From: Oxyruncus cristatus
Taxonomy: Eukaryota; Chordata; Aves; Passeriformes; Cotingidae
Direction: 5' to 3'
Assembly (NCBI GenBank): GCA_013399855.1
Contig: VXAY01002320.1
Coordinates: 6,952-70,951, forward strand
Length of the DNA: 64,000 bases
Part shown: positions 38,601-49,870 of the stretch, one piece after another
How the letters are laid out: each line of letters opens with the position of its first letter
Numbering within the stretch: position 1 is the first letter of the stretch
The notes under the pieces: generated by a model
Seen by the model: only the letters and a program-made list of their open reading frames with translations
Database searches by the model: none
What the model was told of the DNA's origin: nothing
Program-made: the position numbers and the translations under genes

Positions 38601-41600
38601 ATGTAAGAGATTATGTCAAGAATGTTACTTATGATGACCTAGATCCAATATAGATTGCTTGGGGTGTCCTAAATGGATTATTGAAGTTGTATTCAGGTAT
38701 ACTTGAATGCACTAGCCCTCAAAAGTCTGCTGCCAGTCCAGTTTTAAAGCAGCTTCCTTTTTTTTCCAGTAGCTTTCCATCACCGAGATCTTTACTCGTT
38801 GAAGATGAGGAGTAGCTGGATGTCAGAATTAAAATTTCAGAGGGAATTCCATCCCTGGTTTTTCAACATAAGAGATACTGTCTAGGTCACAGGTGTGTGT
38901 GTCTTTACTGCCCACACAGTTTTAGAAGAAAGACTGTTTCTTCCAAGGGGAAGAAAGATGATCTTTTAATGTAGACTTGCTGTTGATAACAGCTTCCCTT
39001 CCTCTCTTTAATCAATGCAGTTAGCCTTCCAACTGATTTACTTTTCAGTTAATTTACTCAGACTTCATTAATTACAACAGATGGGGAAAAAAAACCCACA
39101 GTATTTAACACTTTTACATTCTCTTGTCAGTGTCCTATTCATGGTTGCAAAGCATTTTAAGGTTCACCTGCCTAGACACACTGTGCAACACAAGGTCCGC
39201 TTTGAAGTAATGAATCCTGTCTTGCAAGAGATGTTTCAGTCCCTTTTTTTAAATACTTTGGATTTTTAGTCTGCTGCATTCCCCAAGAGCAACAACTTTA
39301 GCTTGTTCTTTGTTGTCATAGGGTTTTCCCTCCTGTACTACAATAACTTCACCTTTCTTCCCCTGCAATACGTTGTTCTCAGCACCTGGAACATTAAAAT
39401 CTTGCAAGAATCGTCAGTGAAACGGAGCTTAATGGGAATTTGCTGTGTAACAGTTAGGATTAAAAAAACATAATAAAAATATGGACTTTTTTAATATGCA
39501 TTGTCCTTGAAGACACACATCACGTGGTGGACTACCATTCGTAGACGCTTTACACCAGGTCTAGGTGTGGAGTTTAGCTACAACAAGTAGCTGAATTGGG
39601 TGGTCTTCCAATGCTAAGCAGCTCTAACAAAATGCAGTACAAATGACCTAGGAGCTGCACTGTGTTCAGAGACAGAAATCTCTGTCTCTCTCCATTATTG
39701 TGTTATCAAATTTAGATAAATCAACACATCTATTGTCACGGTAATTGTCTTACTCTGGGCTTTGCCACCTCTTAGTGACATCATTTGTCAGCAGTAAAAG
39801 AGGAATACTTTTTACTAGAGCTGAGTTAAGTTTGAAAAAGAAATTTTATATAGCTCTGCCTTTCAAAAATCTGCTTCTGCATTCAGAAAAAGTAGATGGC
39901 AGAAAGATCTGTTATTCGGAGTAGTTCATTAATCTATTCAATGAAGAATTCCTTGTCAAAAATGTTTCTATGCAAATATTTGTAATTTTTATGAGGTAGT
40001 TAATTATTTGGGTATGATAGTAATGTTACCTTCCCTGAATGGTTGATTTATATCATTAACCAACACAAAAAAATTTCTGAATTTTATTTTACCTTCAAGA
40101 CTCTTTTGCAGCCTGTCACATAATTGTTCACATAAGCTCTCCATAACCCTCTTCCCCTTCAACTTACCTGCAAGGTCGGTGGAAATGTCATTTTGTCTAT
40201 AATTCTTGTAAAATTTCCACTTTCTTTTCCTGCTATTTATGCATTAAATGTCTCCTGTAAGATAATCCTTAAGATTTATTATCTTTTCCTTCAAATTTCA
40301 TCCTGAGATTCATTTTCTCTGTGACAAATGCAATAAATTGGTAAATTCATCTTAAAAGCATTGGATTAGGAACAGAAGGTATACTGGTGACTTCAGATCT
40401 TTGCTTATTTTGGACAATCTGTGTTTCTAAGCCTTGTGCAGATAGTTTGTATAATCACACAAATTTGTCACTGAGATTTTCTTACCTTCTGTTGTATGAC
40501 ACACATGTTTCTTTTTCTTTGATTCAAACAATAATCTATGTATTTGGGGTAAAAACTATACCCACTTGTCTAGTTTCATTACACTTGGTACAAAGATTTT
40601 AACCATTCTTACAACAATACTATTGGATAAGCAGTTTAAAAATTTTTGTCTGATTGTTATTTTTGCTTTTGTTTCCTTTTTCTGTATTATGTCTTTTATA
40701 AAAAGATACTGGTCTGAGTCTCAATCTTTTCCTCTGAAAACAAATGCAGCTTGAATGTAGTTTCTGAGTTGATGTTAGCCCATGAAGTTTTTATTGATGA
40801 CTTTGTAGCAGCCGATTATCCTGGGACTGCAGAATAATTGAATCAAAACTTTGTACCCATTTCAATGAATTTTCAGAATAGTGGTTGTTGTTGCTGCTCC
40901 TCTTATTCAAGGTTTCTTACAATCTATTAATCATTGGAATGCAGACATACAGATGCTTAATGTTTAGCAGTTTATTTAAATGCGGAGGTATTTAAGAGAT
41001 CAATAAAGGGAGGGAGAACAAAATCTCTGCATAAGCTAACAAAGGCTTGATCAAAGAGACGGGGGAGGTGGAAGACCTAAGTTCCTTTGAATAATTTCTG
41101 AGATGCTCTGATTTAAAGAAAAATCATCCTTTTGAGAGTGTGCAAGCAGGCTCGACTTAGTCTTTGATAGAGCTTGGGAACAGTACATAAGCTTAGATGA
41201 TTTGCAGGCACAAGACCTGGTGAGGCAAAACCTTCACTACAAATTGTTTCTTACATTGAAAGAACACATCGTGGGATCATCCAAATTGCACAGTCTAGTC
41301 AGAAAATGGCACAGTCAGGATTTCATTCATCCTCCTTGTGACATTGTTTCTCACTCTAACAACATTCCTAAACGTCTAATATTTTCATGTGTCATTTGGC
41401 TATCCCTAAAACCATTTCAGTTTGTCTCTGTCATCTTCCCTTCACATGCACCTCATGAGCAAAACTTCCCAACCTTTCCACATTTGTGCAGTCGAGGAAC
41501 AAGGGCTCCTCACCCTACTTACCCTTACCTGATCTGGTCCAGCATCACAGGTCAGCAGGTCTTCCAAAGTAATTGCAATAGGTACTTGAGAGATAAAGCT

Positions 41601-41938
41601 GTGAACAAAAACCTTCCCAAATTACACTGAGCTGGACAAAAGTTTGCACCACACAGGTAAAATTTTCTGTTGTTTTAACTGCTCATATTCAGTGCCTGTC
41701 TGCTCAGCACAAGAGCAAATGTGTTTTGTTGCAAAGATTTGAACAATGGTTTTGCCTTAGCGCTTGCTGAAGTGTGACAGATGATGACAGCAATGCAAAG
41801 ACAGGAACATTTATACTCCTCGGTATTGCCTCCCTGCTTTAAAACATAGGAATGTTAAAATTCAGCATTTAGAGGAGAAAGAAACAGTGTTATATACAGG
41901 CAGAAAAATTAAGTGTCCCTAAGTACAGGCCCATAAAA
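35663..41938. other. Noncoding AT-rich DNA, probable LINGO2 intron
   Basis: No gene is supported over 6.3 kb. The longest frame, at 41202-41630 on the + strand, has no recognisable domain. A (TA)n run lies near 36373-36387. Confidence 0.5.
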
Positions 41939-42464
41939 ATGTCCCTCTCGGAGGACTGCACATCAAAAAAGGGAACCACACTGGAGCAGTTCATTAAGAA
42001 ATGGAGCCTGTGGGAGGGATCTTTATTGGGGAAATTCATCTATGACTATCTCCTGTGGGAAGGACTGCACACTAGAGCAGGGGAAGAGCGTGTGGAGCCT
42101 TGCCACTGTGTGGAAAGAAGTGGTAGAGACAATGTGATGAACTGACCACAGATCCCACTTCTCAAAACCTTGTACGGCCGCACAGTGAAGGGAGAGAAAG
42201 CCAGGAAAAGGGGAGCGGGGAAGGTGTTTTAAGATTTGGGTTTGTTTCTCATTATCTCACTCTGATTTGATTGGTAATAAACTAAACTACTTTCTCGCAG
42301 TTAACTCTGGTTTGCCTATTATGGTAACCAATGGGTAGTCGCTCCCTTTCTTTATCTCGGCCAATGAGCCTTTCATTATATTTTCTCTACCCTGTCCAGC
42401 TGAGGAGGGTGGTGATGGAAGCTTTGGTGGGCACCTGGTGTCCAGCCAGGGTCAATGCAGCACA
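41939..42464 (+). mobile_element. Endogenous retrovirus LTR, 5'-truncated (family A)
   Basis: The block begins inside the LTR in the repeated units ('ggactgcacatc', 'cacactggagcagttcatt', 'ctgtgggaaggactgcac', 'gcaggggaagagcgtg'). It runs through 'gacaatgtgatgaactgacc', then 'gttttaagatttgggtttg', then 'gtaataaactaaactac', to the end 'ctggtgtccagccagggtcaatgcagcaca'. It therefore keeps the 3' half that the copy at 13568 lacks. No retroviral coding region is attached. Confidence 0.8.
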
Positions 42465-44308
42465 TTAAAATAGGGACTTCAGCTGGTTCTCAGGATCAGC
42501 TGGTAGCATTTAAGTGAGTAATCAGTACAAGTATATACCAGTATAACCAGAATAATCAGTAAAATCTGTCTTGTCACGCAACATTTAATCCTAGAACGTG
42601 TGTTTAATACAGTATGGTTTTCCAAAGGGAATCTTAGGAGGTAAATTACTAAGTGACCTCAACGTCAGGCAGAAGTGTCATCTCTGATATGATCCACTGG
42701 ATTTTTTTTTTCTTTCTGAAAGGGAGGAAAAGGGGCAGGAAAGGTGAGATCAAAACTGCCAAGTCAGAGCGTCATTTGGTACAAATTCAGCTGGCAACTG
42801 AAATGGATCTCTCCTTTCCTGGCTAAAGCCGTGTCCTTTATAGTACTGAAGAATCATATTAGACATGGAAAGGAACATGGTCAAGTGCACTCTAGTTTTA
42901 GCTATAAAGGCTTAAAAAAAAATTGTCTGAAAGGGAGAAGTGAAACAATATATAACATATTTGCATAGTTTGACACATTCCTACCTATGACATTCAGAAT
43001 TGCATGGCATTCTAAGGGAGCATCGGGTTGCTTTTGAATTATTTTTTTTTATTTTTAATTATGGTTTTTCAGTTTAAAAAGCTACAGGGCACTGTACATT
43101 CTGGTAAAGCATTTATGGGAAGATTGAAAGCTGCAGAACTTTGTACAAACTGATTTTCATTTCAAAGCAGTAGAGATGGCTGTTTTGGGTGAGATCACAA
43201 AGAACTATTAGCTAATAACTTTAATGAGATTTCAATTGCATATCTGAACTTTGACTAGGGTCCTCGTTTGAAAAAGAGTATCAACCAACAGTAACTTGAC
43301 TCTTGACTGTTTGGACTTAAGAAATAGATCCAGAGAAACACAAAAAGCAGGCAATTAGTTTATTTTTATTTTTTAATGTGGAATTCCTTTATGTATGTAA
43401 TTTCCTAGAGTTTATCAAAGCATTAAAAATACCCAAGAAAGATTGTAAAAACAATTTTACAGGTTCTCATTCACATTAAAGCATAGAGAAACTGTCAGTT
43501 CATAATTATTTATTATTACGTTTTTTCAATTTTGGGCCTAACAAGCTATAATTTTAGAAAAGTAATCTCTAGTGCAATACATAGTACAATCACTAAGATT
43601 ATACTTTTAAGTTACACCTATGTATATATTGATATATACATACATATATGTATGCATGCACTTTGATTTCTTGCATGTACCACAGTGAAGAGAGGGACGC
43701 AAGGAAGGATGATGAGGTAATCCTGCAGATGTTTAGAGGGAATTTCTATACTGACAAAGGATAAGGTGTGTTGTGCTGGTTGTTTAAGAGGGAATGGAAG
43801 GTATCATGTTGAACAATGGCACTGATAATTCAGCACAGTGCCAGTGAAGTACCCAATAATCAACATCACACAGGTTTAAAGAAATGTGGGAAATAATTTT
43901 TCACTGCAAGAAATCTATCTTTTAATGACATAATTTTATTCTGATTTTTAAGCAGTAGCATTTTTGATTAATGGACGTATAATAATATAGGATGATGGTC
44001 ACACTGACTGGAAATATACTTTAGGGGTGAAGATGTATTCTGTCAAAATGTTTTTAGACTGAAGACATGAGGCAGGCCTTGCTAATGATGTTATTGGATG
44101 TGTCCTGAAAATGCCACTTTGCATACATTAATTTCAAGTCAGATCATGTGAAATAGATGGTCAAAGTTCACCTAGGCTTCTCCAAAAATTCACCTTGTCC
44201 TGCAGAGTCAGAAATCTTTAAGTTGCACATATTTAATTTGCTAGGCCTTTTTACTTTTTATCCATTCATTGTACAATGACATAAGGTTACATTTTTTCCC
44301 ATTTTTTA

Positions 44309-44346
44309 AATGAAGATAGTAATTTTTAATGAAGATAGTAATTTTT
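44309..44346. repeat. 19-bp exact tandem duplication
   Basis: AATGAAGATAGTAATTTTT occurs twice in a row, at 44309-44327 and 44328-44346, with no mismatch. Confidence 0.95.
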
Positions 44347-45089
44347 CTACAAAGCAGCCACACATTTGTTTAGCAGGAAGCGTGGTAGTATCATCTGGGT
44401 CAACATAAATTGAAATAATAAATTTAATTTATGTTTTCTTCTATCCTGTACTTGTTGATCAGAGTAATCTTTACTTTTCTGACTTGCTATTTAATATAAA
44501 TTATTGGATCTCCTTATTGAAATGTAATTCACTTCAGCTTATTTCTCAGTCCTGAATCTTGCTTACCTGCAAGTGCATACACACACATGGACACACCATT
44601 ATAGATTAATACATAGCCATCTCCATATCTGTGCATACCTTTGCAGAAGACTACTGCTAATGTCTGAAGTGTCTTATTAACACTACTTTTCTTTATTCCA
44701 GACAGAGACAAAAAATCCTTTTATCATCTTTTATACTGTCTGTTTTCTACTTTACACTCCTCAGAAGTTTTAGTTACCAGGTGGATAAGATAGCTGCAAA
44801 AAAGTGTTTCATATTTTTGCTATCTAAATTGACCACTCCAGGGGTGCTTACCTTCCACTGAACCTGTTTACTTTGTGCTTCATACATTAGATGGCTAAGG
44901 AAGGAAATGAAATCCCTGTGTGCTAGAAGTATCAGTACGAAAGCACTAATCTCACAGAGTTCTGAAAGCAGTGATCAGAACACCCAAAAGCCTCTCTGGT
45001 CTGAATTTATTGCAGACACCTAATTCACAGACCCCTATAGATTTCCAGTTTTAACTTAGTGCCTGATGAAGTGAAGTTTACCTCTTAAA

Positions 45090-45111
45090 AGCTTTGTCAC
45101 AGCTTTGTCAC
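45090..45111. repeat. 11-bp exact tandem duplication
   Basis: AGCTTTGTCAC occurs twice in a row with no mismatch. Confidence 0.95.
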
Positions 45112-47003
45112 TTACCTAGCAATAGTTACTTTCAAGACTACAACTTAAGGGGGAAACTAAATCTCAGCAGGTTGTCCTTCTAGACAAAGTCAAAATGTGT
45201 TTTATAGGTAATATCATACAGAGTAGTTTTCATCCAGGTGTCCAGTCTACATGTCAAAATCAGCATGCAATTTGACTCTTATTGTTAGTCTCTGCACAGA
45301 AGTGTCAGAACGGAAATACAAAGCCACATCAGTCAAGAGTGAGATTCTTCCACAGAGTTACAAGAGGAGTAATATTTGCACCATTCATTTATGGTCAGTC
45401 AAAGAACACAATTTTTATGTGGCTGTTGATTTCTCAGTACAGTTACAATAATGCTAATGCCTACAATCCAAACCACCCAGCTTCTGTTGAGAATTGTTAA
45501 TGCTACAGTAAGATCAATAGATCCAAATATCTGCTCTTTTTCTCACATCTTGAATCTCCACTGTTCTGATCTTCCACAGTCTGAGAGGGCAACACATGCA
45601 CAAATTACTCAAATAGAAGTTGAAAATTTCTTGGGCAGTAGCCAGATGATTCTGAAAGCCCAAATACACAGATAAGGTGGTGGATGATTGGTCATTGGGT
45701 AATTTTGTCATTATGGGTAGGACCAGATGGGCAAAATTCATCTGTTATTACCTGAGAGGTAATTAAAGTTATGTAAACATTTTTTCAGCTAAAATGAGCC
45801 CAAATTAACCAATCCAGAAAAGGCTGAAGCACACTAAAAGGCTTATTAATATCATGAAGCTCAAATCCCAACACTGGGGCTCATCCAGTTGGCTGTACCA
45901 TAGGAGTTAAGGCACTTCCATTGTCCTTGCTTGCAGTTTGCCTTAGTCTGAAAGTGTCTGAGGCACACCTTCCTTTGATGAACACCCATATTCTTTTCTT
46001 CTTCTTCTTTTGAAGTGAGTTATTGTGTGTTTTTAGCTACCGGCAAAAAAGTCTCTGGCCTTTGGTGACTAAACCTGAAAAGTACAGCCTTTGGAGAAGA
46101 GGAGTCAATTTAATAGATGTTATCTTGTCTTCTATCCTCATTTTTAACCTAAAGATAGGAATTAATAAATTGCTTACCAATTCTGATTTCCACTGAATCT
46201 GTGGTTCCTCTTTGGACATTACACTGCTTAAACAAAGGCAGATCGCCTTATGTTGGTTTTTGTCTTCCTAAAAGCTAGTTTACATGTTTTGGAAGTGTAA
46301 AGATGTATTCTGTAGAACCTTCTCAAGTCTTGGGTTCTAAAAATCACATGAAATATCTCTGTGCAGTAAAAGCAAAGAATTAATTTGTCCTTATTACAAA
46401 TTCTAAACAGAGATGCATCAGTTCTTCCTTCCTCATCTGAACCACTGTGTACGTGTATGTGTGAACAAGCTCCATCTATTTATAGCTTTAATATATGCAA
46501 TAAATGTTAAAAGGAATCTTTTCATTGTTAAGAAGCTCATTTTCTTGATTATAATACATCATTAAGATTTGCCGTAAAACACTAATGGGAATAAAACAGG
46601 CAAAGGCTTAGTTTCATACCACCTCACAGAGGTCCAGTGCTGTAAACTTATCAAAATCCTATTAGCCCCTTTTGCAGAGTGTGTGGTGTTTATCTCTGGG
46701 TTAATTATAGCAGTGTCTTGAGGAAACCCACTGAGAGAGAGAAAAGACTGAAACCTAACCTTCTTTACTGTTTGCAGTAGGAAAAGCTGTTTTGCCTCCT
46801 CTGACATCTGGAGAAAAATGCTGGATAAACAAATCATTTTGCTAGCCCATTGATATTGCAGGAAAATCTGCTTTTTTGTTGGTCTTGCCATTCACAGTAG
46901 GTCTTACTGTTTTGCTTCAAATGACAACATATGTGTTTACTTCGAAATGGTGCTGTAAAATTGGCTGAGTTCTCCTTTTTCTGCAGACTTAACTTCTCCC
47001 CTT

Positions 47004-47023
47004 TCCCATCCTCATCCCCACAG
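47004..47023 (+). promoter_or_regulatory. LINGO2: Splice acceptor of the LINGO2 coding exon
   Basis: A pyrimidine-rich tract covering about 46990-47020 ends in 'ccccacag' with AG at 47022-47023, followed by G. The exon would begin at 47024, leaving 36 bases of 5' UTR before the start codon. A second acceptor-like site ('ctcctttttctgcag') ends at 46986 and is a possible alternative. In other vertebrates the LINGO2 coding sequence lies in the last exon after noncoding exons, which fits an acceptor here. Confidence 0.65.
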
Positions 47024-47059
47024 GCCCGTGACGGAGGGTTAGCCCAGATCAGTGGAGTC

Positions 47060-48880
47060 ATGCGTCACACAGCTCTATCATGCTGGCAGCTGTTCCTGGG
47101 TCTGGCTGTGCTGCTAATCTTCACCGGCCCCACCATGGGCTGCCCGGCCCGCTGTGAGTGCTCGGCACAGAACAAGTCTGTCAGCTGTCACCGAAGGCGT
47201 CTGATGTCCATCCCAGAGGGCATTCCCATTGAGACCAAAATCTTGGACCTCAGCAAGAACCGACTGAAGAGCGTAAACCCTGAGGAATTCACTTCATATC
47301 CTTTGCTGGAGGAGATTGACCTCAGTGACAATATTGTCTCCAATGTGGAGCCTGGAGCCTTTAACAATCTCTTCAACTTGCGCTCCCTGCGGCTGAAAGG
47401 AAACCGTCTGAAGCTGGTCCCCCTTGGGGTGTTCACTGGGTTATCAAATTTAACAAAGCTTGATATAAGTGAAAACAAGATTGTCATTTTGCTGGACTAC
47501 ATGTTCCAAGATCTGCATAACCTAAAATCCTTGGAGGTTGGGGACAATGATTTGGTGTATATATCACACAGGGCCTTCAGTGGGCTGCTTAGCTTGGAGC
47601 AGCTCACCCTGGAGAGATGCAACCTCACAGCCGTACCAACAGAAGCCCTTTCTCACCTCCACAACCTCATCAGTCTGCATTTGAAACAGCTCAACATTAA
47701 CGCTTTGCCGGCGTATGCCTTTAAAAGACTGTTTCGCCTGAAAGACCTACAGATAGAGGCCTGGCCCCTCCTGGACATGCTGCCTGCCAACAGTTTGTAT
47801 GGTCTCAATCTTACTTCTCTCTCCATCACCAACACCAACCTGTCTGCTGTACCTTACTCTGCTTTTAAGCACCTGGTTTACCTGACACACCTGAACCTCT
47901 CTTACAACCCCATCAGCACCATCGAAGCAGGCATGCTGTCAGATTTAGTGCGCCTGCAGGAGCTCCACATGGTGGGGGCCCAGCTGCGCACCATTGAACC
48001 ACATGCTTTCCAAGGGCTCCGATTCTTACGTGTGCTTAACGTGTCCCAAAACCTGCTAGAAACCCTAGAAGAGAATGTATTCCATTCCTCCAAAAGCCTT
48101 GAGGTCCTCTGTATTAACAACAACCCTCTGGCCTGTGACTGCCGTCTCCTTTGGATTTTGCAGCGGCAGCCCACCTTGCAGTTCGGGGGCGAGCCACCGA
48201 TGTGTGCTGGCCCAGATAGTGTGAGAGAGAGGTCCTTCAGAGACTTTCACAGCACAGCTCTTTCCTTTTACTTCACCTGTAAGAAACCCAAGATACAAGA
48301 CAAGAAGTTGCAGTACCTGGTAGTGGAGGAAGGGCAGACAGTGCAGCTGATGTGCAACGCCGATGGGGACCCGCAGCCTACCATCTCCTGGGTTACCCCA
48401 CGCCGGAGGCTGATCACAACTAAATCAAATGGTAGAGCCACAGTGCTGGGAGACGGCACCCTGGAGATCCGGTTTGCTCAAGACCAGGACACTGGGATCT
48501 ACGTCTGTATTGCAAGTAACGCAGCTGGGAATGACACCTATTCGGCCTCCCTTATGGTAAAGGGGTTTACTTCAGACCGTTTCCTTTATGCCAACAGGAC
48601 CCCTATGTATATGACAGACTCCAACGACACAAGTTCCAATGGAACTAATGCGAACAGCTACTCTCTGGACCTTAAGACAATATTGGTGTCCACCGCTATG
48701 GGCTGTTTCACATTCCTTGGAGTGGTTTTATTTTGTTTCCTTCTTCTTTTTGTGTGGAGCCGAGGGAAAGGCAAACACAAAACCAGCATTGACCTTGAAT
48801 ATGTCCCTCGCAAAAACAATGGTGCTGTGGTTGAAGGGGAGGTTTCTGGACCACGACGGTTCAATATGAAAATGATTTGA
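47060..48880 (+). CDS. LINGO2: LINGO2, leucine-rich repeat and Ig domain protein 2
   Basis: Complete 606-residue single-exon protein, the usual length for LINGO2 of other vertebrates. Residues 1-27 form a signal peptide with a hydrophobic core ([13 protein letters not shown]). Cysteines 28, 32, 34 and 43 form the N-terminal LRR cap, and leucine-rich repeats fill about 58-355. The C-terminal cap has cysteines 359, 361, 382 and 407. An Ig domain follows at about 411-500, with the disulphide pair C432 and C483. A single membrane helix spans about 541-566, then a short basic tail with EYVPRK and the family's C-terminal FNMKMI. At least eight N-glycosylation sequons are visible, among them N38, N188, N250, N327 and N491. 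LINGO2 rather than LINGO1 is chosen because of the close match to LINGO2 in the signal region, the [16 protein letters not shown] cap and the GAVVEGEV tail. It is a neuronal type I membrane protein of the LINGO family, linked by family knowledge to control of axon growth and synapse formation. The start at 47060 matches the family start and has a purine at -3. The frame stays open upstream to an ATG at 46931, but that stretch crosses the splice acceptor. Confidence 0.98.
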   Translation: MRHTALSCWQLFLGLAVLLIFTGPTMGCPARCECSAQNKSVSCHRRRLMSIPEGIPIETKILDLSKNRLKSVNPEEFTSYPLLEEIDLSDNIVSNVEPGAFNNLFNLRSLRLKGNRLKLVPLGVFTGLSNLTKLDISENKIVILLDYMFQDLHNLKSLEVGDNDLVYISHRAFSGLLSLEQLTLERCNLTAVPTEALSHLHNLISLHLKQLNINALPAYAFKRLFRLKDLQIEAWPLLDMLPANSLYGLNLTSLSITNTNLSAVPYSAFKHLVYLTHLNLSYNPISTIEAGMLSDLVRLQELHMVGAQLRTIEPHAFQGLRFLRVLNVSQNLLETLEENVFHSSKSLEVLCINNNPLACDCRLLWILQRQPTLQFGGEPPMCAGPDSVRERSFRDFHSTALSFYFTCKKPKIQDKKLQYLVVEEGQTVQLMCNADGDPQPTISWVTPRRRLITTKSNGRATVLGDGTLEIRFAQDQDTGIYVCIASNAAGNDTYSASLMVKGFTSDRFLYANRTPMYMTDSNDTSSNGTNANSYSLDLKTILVSTAMGCFTFLGVVLFCFLLLFVWSRGKGKHKTSIDLEYVPRKNNGAVVEGEVSGPRRFNMKMI

Positions 48881-49870
48881 TGGTATTCTGCTAGCAGTGC
48901 TTTTTCTGTGGCATTAAAACCAATTAAAACAGCCTGGCATGTGGAATCGCTAGGCAAAAGCAGCTTAATGCAGCTGTCAGTGTATCAAAAGGTTGTAGGA
49001 AAATGGAAAGACTATTTGTGGTTACACAACAGAGCCTCCAGACCTTGAGGCAGATGTGTCAGGGCCTTTCATAGAACTGGGAAATTGTACTAACTGTTTG
49101 CATTGCAAATATTGGCATTCTGGGGATATCAGCAATGAACCACTGGCTCATGCTCATGGACAATTGTTCAACATTTTCTACTGCTACAAAAGAAAAAAGA
49201 AAAAAAACAAACAAAAGCCTACAGTGTAGGATTTACATACTTAAAGAAAAAGACACATTTGTCTAAAACATACTCCAGTGACATTTGTATCTATATATCT
49301 CATTTGGTAAAACTTTGCATCCTCCCTTCTAGTTGGTTCAACACCACAAAAAAATTGGTAGTTTTTTTTTCTTTTTAATCTACATCTATACTGTGTACAT
49401 TTTAAAGCAATACAAATGAGAGGTTGTGCTTTTAGATATCCACCAATACTGACCCAAGTGTGATGTCACCCTTCTTTTAACTACCATCAAACTCAAATTA
49501 GATTCTTGTAGTTACTAATTAGAAATAACATATTTTTCTCCTCATGTAGAAGGCCAGAGCTGAACAATTGAGAGTAAAAACACTCAACTCTGTTGATCTT
49601 CTCTTCGTATAAATATAAGGCATGTGCCTAGTTTTGATACAGAATGGAATATTTTTTATATCTGTGATATCACACTGGACCAGTTTACTGTAACATAGCC
49701 CTGGTTCTCACCCAGGGAAGGCAACCCACTAGTCAATGCTGGCATAGAGGAGTTGAGTTCTACCTTGAAGAGAGAATCGGTTTTGTTAGCCCTGATTTTA
49801 ATTTCAAAGCTACTGTTAAAATGTTAATGTGTACTGGGCAAAATAAAGAGCATAATACATTCTTCAGACT
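48881..49870 (+). other. LINGO2: Probable LINGO2 3' untranslated region
   Basis: The sequence after the stop codon is AT-rich and noncoding. The first good poly(A) signal is at 49842-49847, so a 3' UTR of about 1 kb is proposed. The real end may lie further on, since neuronal transcripts often use distal sites. No RNA evidence is available here. Confidence 0.45.
49842..49847 (+). promoter_or_regulatory. LINGO2: Candidate poly(A) signal AATAAA
   Basis: AATAAA lies 962 bases past the LINGO2 stop, with 'cataatacattcttcag' just after it as a possible cleavage region. A clear GT-rich downstream element is not evident, so this is a candidate only. Confidence 0.4.

Larger units (their letters stand above)
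42465..46986. other. Noncoding DNA immediately upstream of the LINGO2 exon
   Basis: No gene is supported. Two small exact tandem duplications lie at 44309-44346 and 45090-45111, and an AT-rich dinucleotide stretch at about 43620-43660. The final few hundred bases lead into the splice acceptor of the LINGO2 coding exon. Confidence 0.5.

Noticed and set aside
41202..41630. 142-codon open frame on the + strand
   Set aside because: No signal, domain, repeat or family motif. Composition is what AT-rich DNA gives by chance, and no splice or promoter context supports it.
47188..48957. Several minus-strand and alternate-frame open frames inside LINGO2
   Set aside because: They are shadows of the strongly coding LINGO2 frame.
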